64,000 bases of DNA from Lacrimispora xylanisolvens (GCA_017084465.1 CP070896.1:4453501-4517500); one strand, 5' to 3'; counted from the stretch's first letter, positions 16,967 to 27,280 are shown. Made by a program: numbers and translations. Notes: a model not told the origin generated them from the letters alone.

Positions 16967-18505
16967 ATGTACAGCGTCTTAAAAGGAGCAAGTTACATTC
17001 TTGCTCATACGCCAGATATGGTAATTCATAATGGTACAACACAGACAACTCAGCGAACCATTGATCCTGATTCTGAATATTTAAAAAATCTGGATAAGAG
17101 TCTGCGGTCTTATGATGAATGTAAAGCATATCTGCCAAATCAGACTTACATTGGAAACATTACACCTGATGAGCTGGCTGGCTATGCACAGCCATGGTAT
17201 CAGCAGAAATCCGATTACATACAACGAGAAGGCAGATTTGGAGAAATCATGCCGGAAGATGAATTTATCGGGTTGATTGCAATTTGTGACGTATTTGATC
17301 TTGTAAAATTAGAATCACAATTTGCTGTTTCCGTGAAGAAAAAATTAGAATCTCACAGTCTTATAGATCCAAAGTTTTTGAGTGTCTTTGATAAAAACTT
17401 TGAGTTGTCAGAAATTAACGGTTTCATCTCAGACGAACATGCAGAGCCTTTATATTATGGAGGAATGATTGTGGGCTGCATCAAAGCTGCACATGATATT
17501 GACCATTCTCTTTCCGCCCATGTCATTTTCGAAAACCTTGTTTCAAAGGCTTCCTGTGTTCTGTCATTGTTACATTTAATTGATAAGAACCATATCAGGA
17601 AAGAAGACATTGAATATGTGATCGAGTGTTCAGAAGAGGCTTGCGGCGATATGAATCAGAGAGGCGGAGGAAACTTTGCGAAAGCAGCAGCAGAAATCGC
17701 AGGTCTGGTCAACGCCACAGGAAGCGATGTAAGAGGCTTCTGCGCCGGTCCGACCCATGCCCTGATTCATGCGGCTGCCATGGTGAAGGCAGGAACATTT
17801 AAGCATGTTATCGTTGCTGCCGGAGGATCTACCGCAAAGCTCGGTATGAACGGTAAGGATCACGTAGGCAAAGGGATTCCCATACTGGAGGATTGTGTAG
17901 CCGGTTTTGCCATTCTGGTCAGTGCAAATGACGGGGTCAGCCCGGAGATCAATACCGATATCGTGGGCAGGCATACGGTGGGAACCGGGTCTTCTCCTCA
18001 GAACGTAATTTCTTCGCTGACTGCATCAGCTCTTGAAAAAGCAGGGCTGAAGCTGACCGATATTGATAAGTATACGGTAGAAATGCAGAATCCGGATATA
18101 ACCAAGCCAGCAGGCGCCGGCAATGTACCTGAGGCTAATTATAAGATGATAGGAGCTCTTGCCGCCATGCGCAAAGAGATAGAGAAATCCCAGCTGGCTG
18201 ATTTTGTATCGGAGCATGGTATGGTGGGCTGGGCCCCTACCCAGGGACATATCCCTTCCGGAGTTCCTTATCTTGGCTTTGCCAGACAGGAATTGATGGA
18301 TAAAAAAATCAACAGAGTCATGGTGATTGGAAAAGGAAGTCTGTTTCTTGGAAGAATGACCAATCTGTTTGATGGAGTATCCTTTATTCTTCAGCAAAAC
18401 AGTGGTGCAGGACAGGAGGAAACGGTGTCTGAGGACAAAATCAGGAAACTGATTGCCGCATCTTTAAAGGATTTTGCAAAGCATCTTCAGGAAGACGAGG
18501 GGTGA
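16967..18505 (+). CDS. grdC: Glycine/sarcosine/betaine reductase protein C, beta subunit
   Basis: 512 residues, family length. It starts MYSVLKGASYILAHTPDMVI behind TAGGAGG. The C-terminal two thirds resemble the FabH/thiolase-like GrdC core (GFCAGPTHALIHAAAMVKAG, AAGGSTAKLGMNGKDH, APTQGHIPSGVPYLG). With GrdD it forms protein C, which takes the Se-carboxymethyl group from GrdA, makes an enzyme-bound acetyl thioester and releases acetyl phosphate, conserving energy. It is intact and 5 nt from grdD. Protein C is shared by glycine, sarcosine and betaine systems, so it says nothing about the substrate. Confidence 0.94.
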   Translation: MYSVLKGASYILAHTPDMVIHNGTTQTTQRTIDPDSEYLKNLDKSLRSYDECKAYLPNQTYIGNITPDELAGYAQPWYQQKSDYIQREGRFGEIMPEDEFIGLIAICDVFDLVKLESQFAVSVKKKLESHSLIDPKFLSVFDKNFELSEINGFISDEHAEPLYYGGMIVGCIKAAHDIDHSLSAHVIFENLVSKASCVLSLLHLIDKNHIRKEDIEYVIECSEEACGDMNQRGGGNFAKAAAEIAGLVNATGSDVRGFCAGPTHALIHAAAMVKAGTFKHVIVAAGGSTAKLGMNGKDHVGKGIPILEDCVAGFAILVSANDGVSPEINTDIVGRHTVGTGSSPQNVISSLTASALEKAGLKLTDIDKYTVEMQNPDITKPAGAGNVPEANYKMIGALAAMRKEIEKSQLADFVSEHGMVGWAPTQGHIPSGVPYLGFARQELMDKKINRVMVIGKGSLFLGRMTNLFDGVSFILQQNSGAGQEETVSEDKIRKLIAASLKDFAKHLQEDEG

Positions 18506-18509
18506 TCAT

Positions 18510-19669
18510 ATGTCTGAAGGTAAGATGAAACAGTTAATTGCAGAGACCTTTTTTGAAATGGCTCATATGCTTGAGACTGGTCAATCCGGCAGGGAAATGC
18601 CCATCGCCATAACTGCAATGGGAAGTGAGCATGGAGAAGAGACCATTTATCAGGCGGCTTATGAGGCAGCAAAAAAAGGTATATCTGTAAAGGTAATCGG
18701 AAGCCGGCAGCTGGAAGCGGAGAATCTTGTGGTCATACCGGTCACCTCGGAAGAAGAGGGGCATAAAAAGATGGATGATATGCTCCAGAAAAAAGAAGCT
18801 TATGCGGCGGTGACCATGCACTATCCGTTTCCCATCGGTGTCTCTACGGTGGGACGTGTGATTACTCCGGCAGCCGGGAAAAAGATGTATCTGGCTTCTA
18901 CGACTGGAACCTCATCCGTAAACAGGATTGAAAGCATGATAAAGAATGCCATCTACGGAATCATTACTGCAAAAGCCAGCGGAGTGGCAAACCCCACGGT
19001 TGGCATTTTAAATGTTGACGGAGCACGGCAGACAGAAATCGCGCTTCAAAAGCTGAAGAAAAATGGTTATGACATTCAATTTGCTTCGTCCAACAGGGCG
19101 GATGGAGGAATTGTCATGAGGGGAAATGACCTTCTGACAGCCTCTGCGGATGTGATGGTTATGGATTCCCTGACCGGTAATGTTCTGACCAAAATGTTTT
19201 CTGCTTATACCACTGGAGGCAATTATGAGTCAGTTGGTTTTGGATATGGTCCTGGAATCGGAGAAGGGTTTGAAAAGCTGATTCTGATCGTCTCAAGGGC
19301 GTCCGGAATTCCTCTCATCACAGGAGCCCTGGAATTTGCAAAGGAACTGCTTGACGGTGATTATCAGAAGGTTCTTGCCGATGAATTTGCAAGGGCAAAG
19401 AAGGCCGGTCTGGATCAGATCCTGAATGAATGCAGGCAAACTAAAATTCAGAGCCAGCAGAGGAAGTAAAAGCTCCCCCAAAGGAAGTTGTGACGGAAGA
19501 AATCCTTGGGATTGAAATCATGGATCTGGAGGAAGCGGTTTCCTGCTTATGGGGGGCGGGTATTTATGCCGAGAGCGGAATGGGCTGTACAGGTCCGGTA
19601 GTCCTTATAGCGGAACATAATTTAAATAAGGCCAGGGAAATTCTTACTGATAAGAAGTTCATTGGCTGA
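18510..19669 (+). CDS. grdD: Glycine/sarcosine/betaine reductase protein C, alpha subunit (frameshifted)
   Basis: About 386 residues when joined, matching the family length. It starts MSEGKMKQLIAETFFEMAHM, with PlsX-like features (NVDGARQTEIALQKLKKNGY; GPGIGEGFEKLILIVSRASG). The first frame ends at 19469. The second frame carries the family C-terminus EILGIEIMDLEEAVSCLWGA, then AESGMGCTGPVVL, which contains the Cys that holds the acetyl group. The break lies at about 19435-19455 around short A runs. As the catalytic tail is intact in the next frame, an indel error is the likely cause. Confidence 0.92.
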
Positions 19670-19723
19670 TACGGACATAAGACTGCTTTGAACGATTGAA
19701 ACTACATAGTGAGGAGTGATAAG

Positions 19724-21129
19724 ATGACAGATAAAAACAGTTCTATGAGGCAGCTGCCAAAAGTGGATGAGATGATACGATGCATTGCATCAGAAGGTAT
19801 AACCAATGTACCCGCGGTTCTGGTAAAGCTTGCCTGCCAAAAAGAAATTGAACTGGAAAGACAGAAAATTTTATCCGGCAGTCCATATCAGTACTCCAGG
19901 GAAGATTTAATCAGGCGTATCAAGGCGGAAATTGAAAAGCAAAACCAGCCCCATTTAAGAAAAGTAATCAATGGAACCGGCGTTGTCTTACACACCAACC
20001 TTGGGAGGGCAAGGCTCTCTCAAATGGTCTCGGAAAGCATGAAGGAAATCTGCGGATCCTATTCCAATTTAGAGTATGATCTGGAGACCGGGGAAAGAGG
20101 AACCAGGTACGAACATGTAGAACAGCTGCTTACCTTTTTAACCGGTTCTGAAGCGGCTCTGGTAGTCAATAACAATGCGGCAGCCGTGTATCTTGTACTA
20201 AACTCGGTGGCAAACGGGAAAGAGGTTATTGTTTCAAGAGGAGAGCTGGTGGAGATTGGCGGCGCATTCCGCGTTCCGGAAATCATGACGGCCAGCGGAT
20301 GCAGGCTGGTTGAAGTGGGAACCACAAACAAAACCCATGAATCAGATTATGAAGAGAACATCAATGAGAACACCGGGGCTTTATTAAAAGTCCACACCAG
20401 TAATTATAAGATTATTGGCTTTACAGATGAGGTTTCTCTGGAGCAGATGAAAGCGGTTGGTGAAAAGCATGGTCTGCCCTTAATATATGATCTGGGATCT
20501 GGGTTGCTGGTGGATCTAAAAGCATATGGAATTGGGGATGAACCTACAGTCAGAAGCTGTCTGGAACAAAGAGCAGATATCGTATGCTTCAGCGGAGATA
20601 AGCTGCTTGGCGGACCTCAGGCCGGTATCATTGTGGGCAAAGCGGAGTACATAAACAGGATGAAGAAAAATCATCTGCTTAGGGCGCTGCGGATTGACAA
20701 ACTGACCTTAACGGCACTTGAATTTACTCTCAGGCAATATCTGACTCCTGAGGCGGCAGTTGTGCAGATCCCTACTCTGAAAATGATCACGGAGCCTCTG
20801 GAAAACCTAAAGAAAAAGCGGAGTTATTACATGGCCTGCTGGTAAAAAAAAGGCAGGATGCACAATATGAAGTAACAGAAACCACCGGACAGATCGGCGG
20901 AGGGTCCATGCCGGGAGTAAATCTTTCTTCTTATGCAGTAAGTATTACCATGGAACATATTTCGGCGGATATGCTGGAGCGAATGCTGAGAAATAACTCC
21001 GTTCCCATTATATCAAGAATCTATAAAAACAAAGTTTTGCTTGATGTAAGAACCATGAGTGAGGAAGACCTTTTCGAAGCAGCAGAATTTTTAAATAAAA
21101 TAATTAATTTGAAAGGAGATATGGAATGA
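19724..21129 (+). CDS. selA: L-seryl-tRNA(Sec) selenium transferase SelA (frameshifted)
   Basis: About 468 residues when joined. It starts MTDKNSSMRQLPKVDEMIRC behind GAGGAGTG. Family motifs: NGTGVVLHTNLGRARLS, NNNAAAVYLVLNSVANGKEV, GTTNKTHESDYE and the PLP-lysine segment CFSGDKLLGGPQAG. The frame shifts near 20811-20819 (AAAGAAAAAGC), after which TTGQIGGGSMPGVNLSSYAV continues the family C-terminus to 21129. SelA converts Ser-tRNA to Sec-tRNA using selenophosphate. Its location inside the reductase operon, 54 nt after grdD, is notable; selenophosphate synthetase (selD) is absent from the window. Confidence 0.95.
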
Positions 21130-22443
21130 AGCTGGAAATGGGAAATTTTTATGTAAAAGAAATATGCTTTGGCGATAAGACTTCTTTAAAAGACGGGCTT
21201 CTCACTGTGAATAAGGAAGAAGCTCTTGCAGTAGTAAAAGAAGACGAACATATCACGGAAGCAGAACTTTATATTGTGTCGCCTGGGGATCGTGTCAGGC
21301 TTGTTCCTGTAAAGGAAGCCATAGAGCCCCGTTACCGCGTAGGGGGAGGTCCTGTATTTCCCGGAGTGACGGGAGATTTAATGCAGGCAGGAAACGGAAC
21401 CACCTATGCACTGAAGGATATGAGTGTTCTGGTTGTAGGCAGACACTACGGCGGTTTCCAGGATGGACTGATTGACATGAGCGGGGAGGGTGCAAAATAC
21501 ACCTACTACTCACAACTAAAAAATCTTGTTCTGGTTGCTGATACAGATGAAATTTTTGAGCAGAAGGAACAGCAGAAGAAGAACCGGGCATTAAGATGGG
21601 CCGGCATGCGCCTCGCTGAGTACATCGGTACAGCAGTCAAGGACTTAACACCAGATGAGGTGGAAACCTTTGAGCTGGAACCAGTTACAAAAAGAAGCAA
21701 GGAAATAAATGAACTTCCAAGTGTGGTACTGGTGCTTCAGCCTCAGTCCCAGATGGAAGAAGGGGGGCTATAATGATTTAAATTATGGCTGGGATACAAA
21801 CCGGATGCTTCCTACCTTTATGCACCCCAATGAGGTACTGGACGGGGCAATGATCAGCGGATCCTTTATGCCATGTTCTTCCAAATGGTCCACTTATGAT
21901 TTCCAGAACCTTCCTATGATCCGGAGACTTTACAAAGAACATGGTAAGACCATTAATTTCCTTGGCGTTATTATGTCCAACTTAAACGTTGCTTTGGAGC
22001 AGAAAGAGAGAGCTGCGTTATTTGTGGCACAGATGGCCAAAAGCCTGGGGGCTGACTCTGCTGTTGTTGCCGAAGAAGGATATGGTAATCCGGATGCGGA
22101 CTTTACAGGCTGTATCGTTGCACTGGAAAATGCCGGTATTAAGACGGTAGGACTTACAAATGAATGTACAGGCAGAGATGGTGCCAGCCAGCCCCTTGTT
22201 TCCCTGGATGAGAAAGAAGATGCCATCGTATCCTGCGGAAACGTATCAACGCTGATCCGGCTTCCTAAGATGGAAACAGTTCTTGGCGAACTGGAGGCAC
22301 TTGCAAGAGACGGTCTTTCCGGAGGCTGGTCCAATGATGAAATTCTGGGAGCTTCCGTTAAAGAAGATGGCTCAATCATCATGGAAAACAACGCCATGTT
22401 CTGCGGAGACCAGGTGGTAGGATGGTCAGTTAGAGAATGGTAG
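21126..22443 (+). CDS. Protein B proprotein of Grd reductase (GrdE/GrdG/GrdI family; probably betaine, frameshifted)
   Basis: About 438 residues when joined. The first frame starts MKLEMGNFYVKEICFGDKTS, overlapping the selA stop by 4 nt. The second continues from the LNYGWDTNRMLPTFMHPNEV segment. The break is a 6-G run at 21762-21767 (one G too many). The Asn-Glu-Cys in LTNECTGRDGASQP matches the family site where the proprotein is cleaved and the Cys becomes a pyruvoyl group that forms a Schiff base with the amine substrate. With the next gene it forms protein B, the substrate-specific part. GrdE, GrdG and GrdI cannot be told apart with certainty by eye. Confidence 0.87.
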
Positions 22444-22464
22444 AATTCTAGAAGGAGGGACGAT

Positions 22465-23784
22465 ATGAAAGGTATTTTATACTTGAATCAGTTTTTTGGT
22501 CAGATCGGCGGGGAAGAATTGGCCGATTTTAAACCGGAAATCAGAGAGGGTCTTGTAGGCCCGGCGATGGCGCTGCAGCAGGAACTTGGCGATGACGTTC
22601 AGATTACACATACCATCATCTGCGGCGATAACTTTATAGGCTCAAACACGGAAGAAGCGGTTGAGACCATCATTTCCATGTTAAAAGGGAAAGAAATGGA
22701 TGTCTTTTTTGCCGGACCGGCATTCCGTGCGGGACGTTACGGAGCAGCCTGCGGTCATATCTGCAAAGCTGTAAAAAAGGAGTTTGGTGTTCCAGTACTC
22801 ACTTCCATGAACGATGAAAACCCTGGGGTTGAAATGTTTAAAAAGGAAATGTACATATTCAAAGGCGGTGCCAGTGCGGCAGCCATGAAAAAAGACATAA
22901 AAGCCATGTCAAAGTTTGCGCTTAAGCTGTTAAAGGGAGAAAAACTGCTTCCTGCATCAGAAGAGGGTTACTTTGGAAGAGGAATGCGGGATCAGATCTG
23001 GCTGGATCCTCCTGTAACAGCAGCAGACCGGGTAATTGATATGCTTTTAAAGAAAATCAATGGAGAGCCATTTAATACAGAGCTTCCCATACCCAAGTCA
23101 GACAGAGTGGCCATTGCTCCATCTATCACTCCGGAAGATCTTAGCCATATGGAGGTTGCTCTTATTACCTCCGGAGGAATTGTTCCGGTAGGAAATCCCG
23201 ACCGCATTCAGTCAGCTTCTGCGACTAAGTGGGGAAAATATGATATTTCCCAAACGGATGACCTTGTAAAAGGAGAATATATGACCATTCACGCTGGATT
23301 TGATCCGGCTGCAGCAAATAATGATTCTGATGTTATTGTTCCTCTGGATGCTATGAGACGGTACCAGAAAGAGGGAAAAATAGGCGGAGTATATAAGTAT
23401 TTCTTTTCAACCGTTGGTACGGGTACAACTCAGGCCGAAGCTGCCAGAATGGGAAAAGAAATTGCAAGAGAATTGAAAAAGGATGGAATCAGAGCTGCAA
23501 TTCTGACCTCCACATGAGGGACCTGTACACGTTGCGGTGCAACGATGACAAGAGAAATTGAAAGAGAAGGAATCACTATTGTTCAAATGGCAAACCTGAT
23601 TCCGGTAGCTAAAACGGTTGGAGTAAACAGACTGGTCCCAACCATTTCCATTCCATATCCCCTGGGAGATCCTGCTACTTCCAAAGAAGAGCAGTTTAAG
23701 CTTCGCTATCACAGAGTGGGGGTAGCTCTTGATGCGATAACCACGGATATAAAAGAACCTCAACTCTTTAAAGTTAAAATTTAA
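22465..23784 (+). CDS. Protein B selenoprotein of Grd reductase (GrdB/GrdF/GrdH family; probably betaine, in-frame UGA)
   Basis: 439 residues including selenocysteine. It starts MKGILYLNQFFGQIGGEELA behind AAGGAGGG. The UGA at 23515-23517 is codon 351 in the family motif U-G-T-C-T-R-C (UxxCxxC); reading continues GATMTREIEREGITIVQMAN to TAA at 23782. The selenolate attacks the substrate's alpha carbon and transfers the carboxymethyl group to GrdA. A perfect hairpin with a GGT apex follows 12 nt after the UGA, as expected of a bacterial SECIS. A BCCT transporter downstream favours betaine (GrdH) over glycine (GrdB) or sarcosine (GrdF). Confidence 0.93.
23530..23544 (+). promoter_or_regulatory. 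Candidate bSECIS hairpin of the GrdB-family selenoprotein
   Basis: CGTTGC-GGT-GCAACG forms a perfect 6-bp stem with a GGT loop whose first G is 18 nt after the UGA end. Bacterial SECIS elements need a short hairpin with an apical G-U about 16-37 nt from the UGA, so this fits. Confidence 0.7.
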
Positions 23785-23786
23785 TT

Positions 23787-23838
23787 TTTTATGTGGCAGG
23801 AAATCTGCTTTTAGAAGTGGGTTTCCTGTCACATAAAA
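23787..23838 (+). repeat. Strong 17-bp inverted repeat between the reductase genes and the transporter gene
   Basis: Arms 23787-23803 and 23822-23838 pair over 17 positions with one G-T wobble and an 18-nt loop. No T-run follows on either strand, so it looks like an mRNA-stabilising or processing hairpin, or an incomplete terminator, between the selenoprotein and the BCCT transporter. Confidence 0.6.
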
Positions 23839-23886
23839 TCGGATTGCAGGAAAACGGCATACGGTTATTTTAAAGAGGAGGGTAAA

Positions 23887-25348
23887 ATGAAGAAGAATCA
23901 GGTTTTTTACATTTCGTTTCTTATTACTTTAACAATTGTTGCATTTGGTCTGGTTGCGCCCCAGGCATTTGCAACGGCTACATCGGCAGCAAATGATTTT
24001 CTTGTTAATAATTTAGGGTGGTTTTATTTGATTTCCATGTTTGTGTTTGTTGTATTTTCCTTAGGAATAGCATTTAGCAAATATGGAAGTATTAAGCTGG
24101 GACCGGATGATTCCGTTCCGGAATTCAGCAACAGATCGTGGTTTGCCATGCTTTTTGGTGCTGGAATGGGGATTGGGCTGGTTTTCTGGGGCGTTGCGGA
24201 GCCGCTCAATCACTTTATGACATTTGGAGCAACGGAAACAGCAGCAGATTTTGCAATGAAAAAATCTTTTATGCATTGGGGTTTTCATCCCTGGGCAGCG
24301 TATGCTATTATTGGTATGGCGCTTGGGTATTTTCAGTTCAGAAAGAATGCACCTGGTCTGATTAGCAGTATTTTTTTACCAATTCTTGGTGAAAAAGGAA
24401 TCAAAGGACCTGTCGGAAAAATGATCGATATTTTTGCAGTTTTTGCGACGGTAGCCGGAATCGCAACTTCCCTGGGACAAGGGACCATGCAGATCAATTC
24501 CGGGTTAAATTTCCTGTTCCATGTGCCCACGACCCGATTGATCCAGATCATTATCATCATTGTTTTGATGGTTATTTACACCTGGACAGCCGTAAGCGGA
24601 ATTGACAAGGGCATCAAACTGCTGTCCGATATCAACCTGATCCTGGCAGTTGTAATTCTGGCTGGCGCGTTTCTCGTTGGTCCCAAACTACTGACTTTAA
24701 ATGTTTTTTACAAATTCCATCGGTAATTATGTGAATGATTTTGTAAAAGACAGTTTTGCCATAAATCCATTCGGGGATAAGTCCTGGCTTGGTTCATGGA
24801 CCATATTCTATTGGGCATGGTGGATTGCCTGGGGACCCTTTGTAGGCACCTTTATTGCCAGAATTTCAAAAGGGAGAACCATTCGGGAGTTTGTGATCGG
24901 CGTTATTCTGGCTCCATCCTTAGTATCCTTTATCTGGTTTTCCGTTTTCGGAAGCCTTGGTTTAAATCTGGATACCAACATTATTTCAAAAGCAATTGAA
25001 ACAACAGAAACCGCATTGTTTGTGGTTTTACAACAGTATCCACTTGGTCGTTTCTTTTCAATTATAGCAATTTGTCTTTTGGGGACATTTTTTATTACAT
25101 CAGCCAACTCAGGTATTTTTGTACTATCCATGTTTTCTTCTGATGGCGATATGGAACCAGCCAATAGTAAAAAAATATTCTGGGGAGTGATTCAGGCCCT
25201 GCTGGCACTGGTTCTGTTAATGACAGGCGGACTTAGTGCACTTCAGACCTGTTCCATAGTAGCCGCTTTTCCGCTGGCCATTATCATGCTTTTATGCTGT
25301 ATATGCCTGATAAAGGAACTGAGAAAGGAAGCCCCCAAAAAGGAATAA
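23887..25348 (+). CDS. BCCT family transporter (glycine betaine/carnitine/choline; frameshifted)
   Basis: About 486 residues when joined, with some 12 membrane helices. The signature GAGMGIGLVFWGVAEPLNH is in the first frame. The aromatic box helix FYWAWWIAWGPFVGTFIARI is in the second. The break is at a T6 run near 24705-24710. BCCT carriers import trimethylammonium compounds such as betaine by sodium coupling or exchange. The ATG has GAGGAGGG upstream. Its position directly after the protein B genes is the best local hint that the reductase works on betaine. Confidence 0.92.
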
Positions 25349-25372
25349 AATTTAAACGTTAATACGCCTGAG

Positions 25373-25405
25373 GTGCCTGCATTTTTTTTGTTAAAGTGCA
25401 GGCAC
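25373..25405. repeat. Inverted repeat with T8 in the loop
   Basis: GTGCCTGCA / TGCAGGCAC (9-bp perfect arms) flank a loop containing a T8 run. It lies between the BCCT and LysR genes and could be an operator or an atypical terminator. Confidence 0.45.
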
Positions 25406-25439
25406 AATCGGGCTGTGTTTTTAGAAAGAAGAGGGTCAT

Positions 25440-26343
25440 ATGGAATTTAAACAATTAGAAGCATTCGTGCAGATTTCAAAGCTTCAAAGTTTTTCAAAGG
25501 CCTCTGAATCCTTATTCTTAACTCAGCCGGCACTGAGCAGCCAGATTAATGCACTGGAAAAAGATATTGGAACTCAATTGTTTATTCGTTCCACAAAGAA
25601 GGTATATCCCACCAAGGCAGGGATCCATTTCTATGAGTATGCTCAAAAAATGCTGGCTATCAGGGATCAGTCTTTATATGAAATGAGTAAGTTTTCAAGA
25701 GAATGTACAGGTGAAGTCAATATTTTAGCCTCCAGTGTTCCGGCTCAGTATATCTTGCCTCAGGTGATAGCAGATTTCAATAAGGAATATCCCAATATCC
25801 TGTTTCATTTATATCAGAAAGATAGCGGCGAAGTCTTTGAGGAACTGATTAAATACCAGTATGATATCGGATTTGTAGGAATGGAAAGTGATAACAGCCG
25901 TTATACCCAGACACCATTATATAAAGATCAATTGGTTTTGATATTGCCTATGGAAATGAAGTATGACGGCAGCCGGAAGGCGGATGAGATTATAAAATTT
26001 ATTGCTGATAAATTTTATAATGAGAGAAGGGGGATCTGGTACCAGATCAGAGATGGAAGCGTTCTTTAGTAAGCATGGTCTTTCAGCAAAAGATTTAAAA
26101 ACCATTGCATATTTTAGTAATACTCAGGGAATTATCGAAGCTGTTGCACAGGGAATGGGAATTTCTTTTGTTTCAAAAACAGCAGTACAGATCTACAATC
26201 ATCTGAATCTGATTAACGTTGTGGAAATCGAATCGGAATTGTTAAGCAGAAATATTTTTTGTGTGCAAAAGAAAGATATGATTTTAACTCCTGCTCAGGA
26301 ATTGTTTATTAATTTTGCAAAAAAGCATTGTCAGAATATTTAA
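25440..26343 (+). CDS. LysR-family transcriptional regulator (frameshifted)
   Basis: About 300 residues when joined, family length. The N-terminal helix-turn-helix is typical: LEAFVQISKLQSFSKASESL, LTQPALSSQINALEKDIGTQ, LFIRSTKKVYPTKAG. The effector domain shows VNILASSVPAQYILPQVIAD and a C-terminal REGGSGTRSEMEAFF in another frame. The shift is near 26008-26018 (AAATTTTATAATG). The order suggests it may regulate the reductase-BCCT operon or neighbouring genes in response to a metabolite, but no operator is proven. GAGGGTCAT precedes the start. Confidence 0.88.
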
Positions 26344-26419
26344 TTATTCATATGATTTGTCTTACATCTATAGTATAATATTCTGTTAGTGATAGAATCT
26401 ATATTGAGAGGTGAATATT

Positions 26420-27118
26420 ATGATAAGTAATTCATACGATAAAATAAGCCATATGATTACATATTCAAAGGCAAATCTAAGTGAAATTGTGGTTTCCTAT
26501 ATAAAAAACAAGATTTTGACTGGAGAATTAAAAAGCGGTGACAGATTAGTGGAAACCGACGTATCGGAAGAACTACAGATCAGCAGGGCACCTATCAGAG
26601 AGGCTTTAAGAGAGCTTAATATGAGGGGGATCCTGACTTTTTCTCCTAAGAAGGGCAGCCAGATTCTAGAGATGGATTATGAAGACATTACTGAGGTCTT
26701 TTCCATACGTATTCCACTTGAAATGCAGATTCTTACCATAATTTTTGAAAAATCCCTGCTACAGGAGCAGGATTTAGATTATCTGGAGACTTTAAATAAT
26801 GATATGATAAAGTCGGATAGTGACAATGTCATTGGTGATAAGGAAAAGAACTTTATTTTTAATTCCAATGACCTGGCTTTTCATGAATTTTTCTGGAAAA
26901 AGTCAAAGAGCTTCAGGAGGGCTGAAATTTTGGAAAATCAATATTTTCAATTGCTGATCGCAATGAATAAGGATATTTCCACATTAGGCATTAAGAAAGA
27001 AAAATTTGACGAACATAAGTTAATTATTGATGCATGCCGTTCAGGATCTCTTGAAAAAACACTATACGCTTTTCAAAACCATATGAACTCTTATTTAAAG
27101 GCAGTGAAAGATTTATAA
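26420..27118 (+). CDS. GntR-family regulator, FadR/FCD subfamily
   Basis: 232 residues from the ATG at 26420 (a GTG at 26411 in the same frame overlaps the ribosome binding site GAGAGGTG). The winged helix is clear: EIVVSYIKNKILTGELKSGD, LVETDVSEELQISRAPIREA, LRELNMRGILTFSPKKG. The helical FCD domain follows, with the metal-ligand-like His in DLAFHEFFWKKSKS and DEHKLIIDACRSG. FCD regulators sense organic acids, often through a metal. A TATAAT lies upstream (26374-26379). The gene ends 20 nt before a terminator, so it is its own transcription unit or the end of one. Confidence 0.9.
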   Translation: MISNSYDKISHMITYSKANLSEIVVSYIKNKILTGELKSGDRLVETDVSEELQISRAPIREALRELNMRGILTFSPKKGSQILEMDYEDITEVFSIRIPLEMQILTIIFEKSLLQEQDLDYLETLNNDMIKSDSDNVIGDKEKNFIFNSNDLAFHEFFWKKSKSFRRAEILENQYFQLLIAMNKDISTLGIKKEKFDEHKLIIDACRSGSLEKTLYAFQNHMNSYLKAVKDL

Positions 27119-27137
27119 ATTATTCTCAAAATGAAAT

Positions 27138-27185
27138 GAACCGCTCCGCCCGATCGTATTTATTGGGTGGAAGGTTCGTTTTTTT
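27138..27185 (+). terminator. Intrinsic terminator of the GntR-family gene
   Basis: GAACCGCTCCGCCC pairs imperfectly with GGGTGGAAGGTTC and is followed by G and seven T. Confidence 0.75.
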
Positions 27186-27225
27186 GTGTATAATAGGTCG
27201 TTAGAAAGATAATATAAAAAAAGGA

Positions 27226-27256
27226 TTGACTACAACGCTGCGTCATACTCTATGAT
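27226..27256 (+). promoter_or_regulatory. MerR-type promoter with 19-bp spacer and operator palindrome
   Basis: TTGACT, a 19-nt spacer and TATGAT, with ACGC-T-GCGT inside the spacer. This over-long spacing with a central dyad is the hallmark of promoters activated by MerR-family proteins; the MerR-type gene starts 25 nt downstream. Confidence 0.65.
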
Positions 27257-27280
27257 TGTAAATGTCAGGAGGTATTTTCT

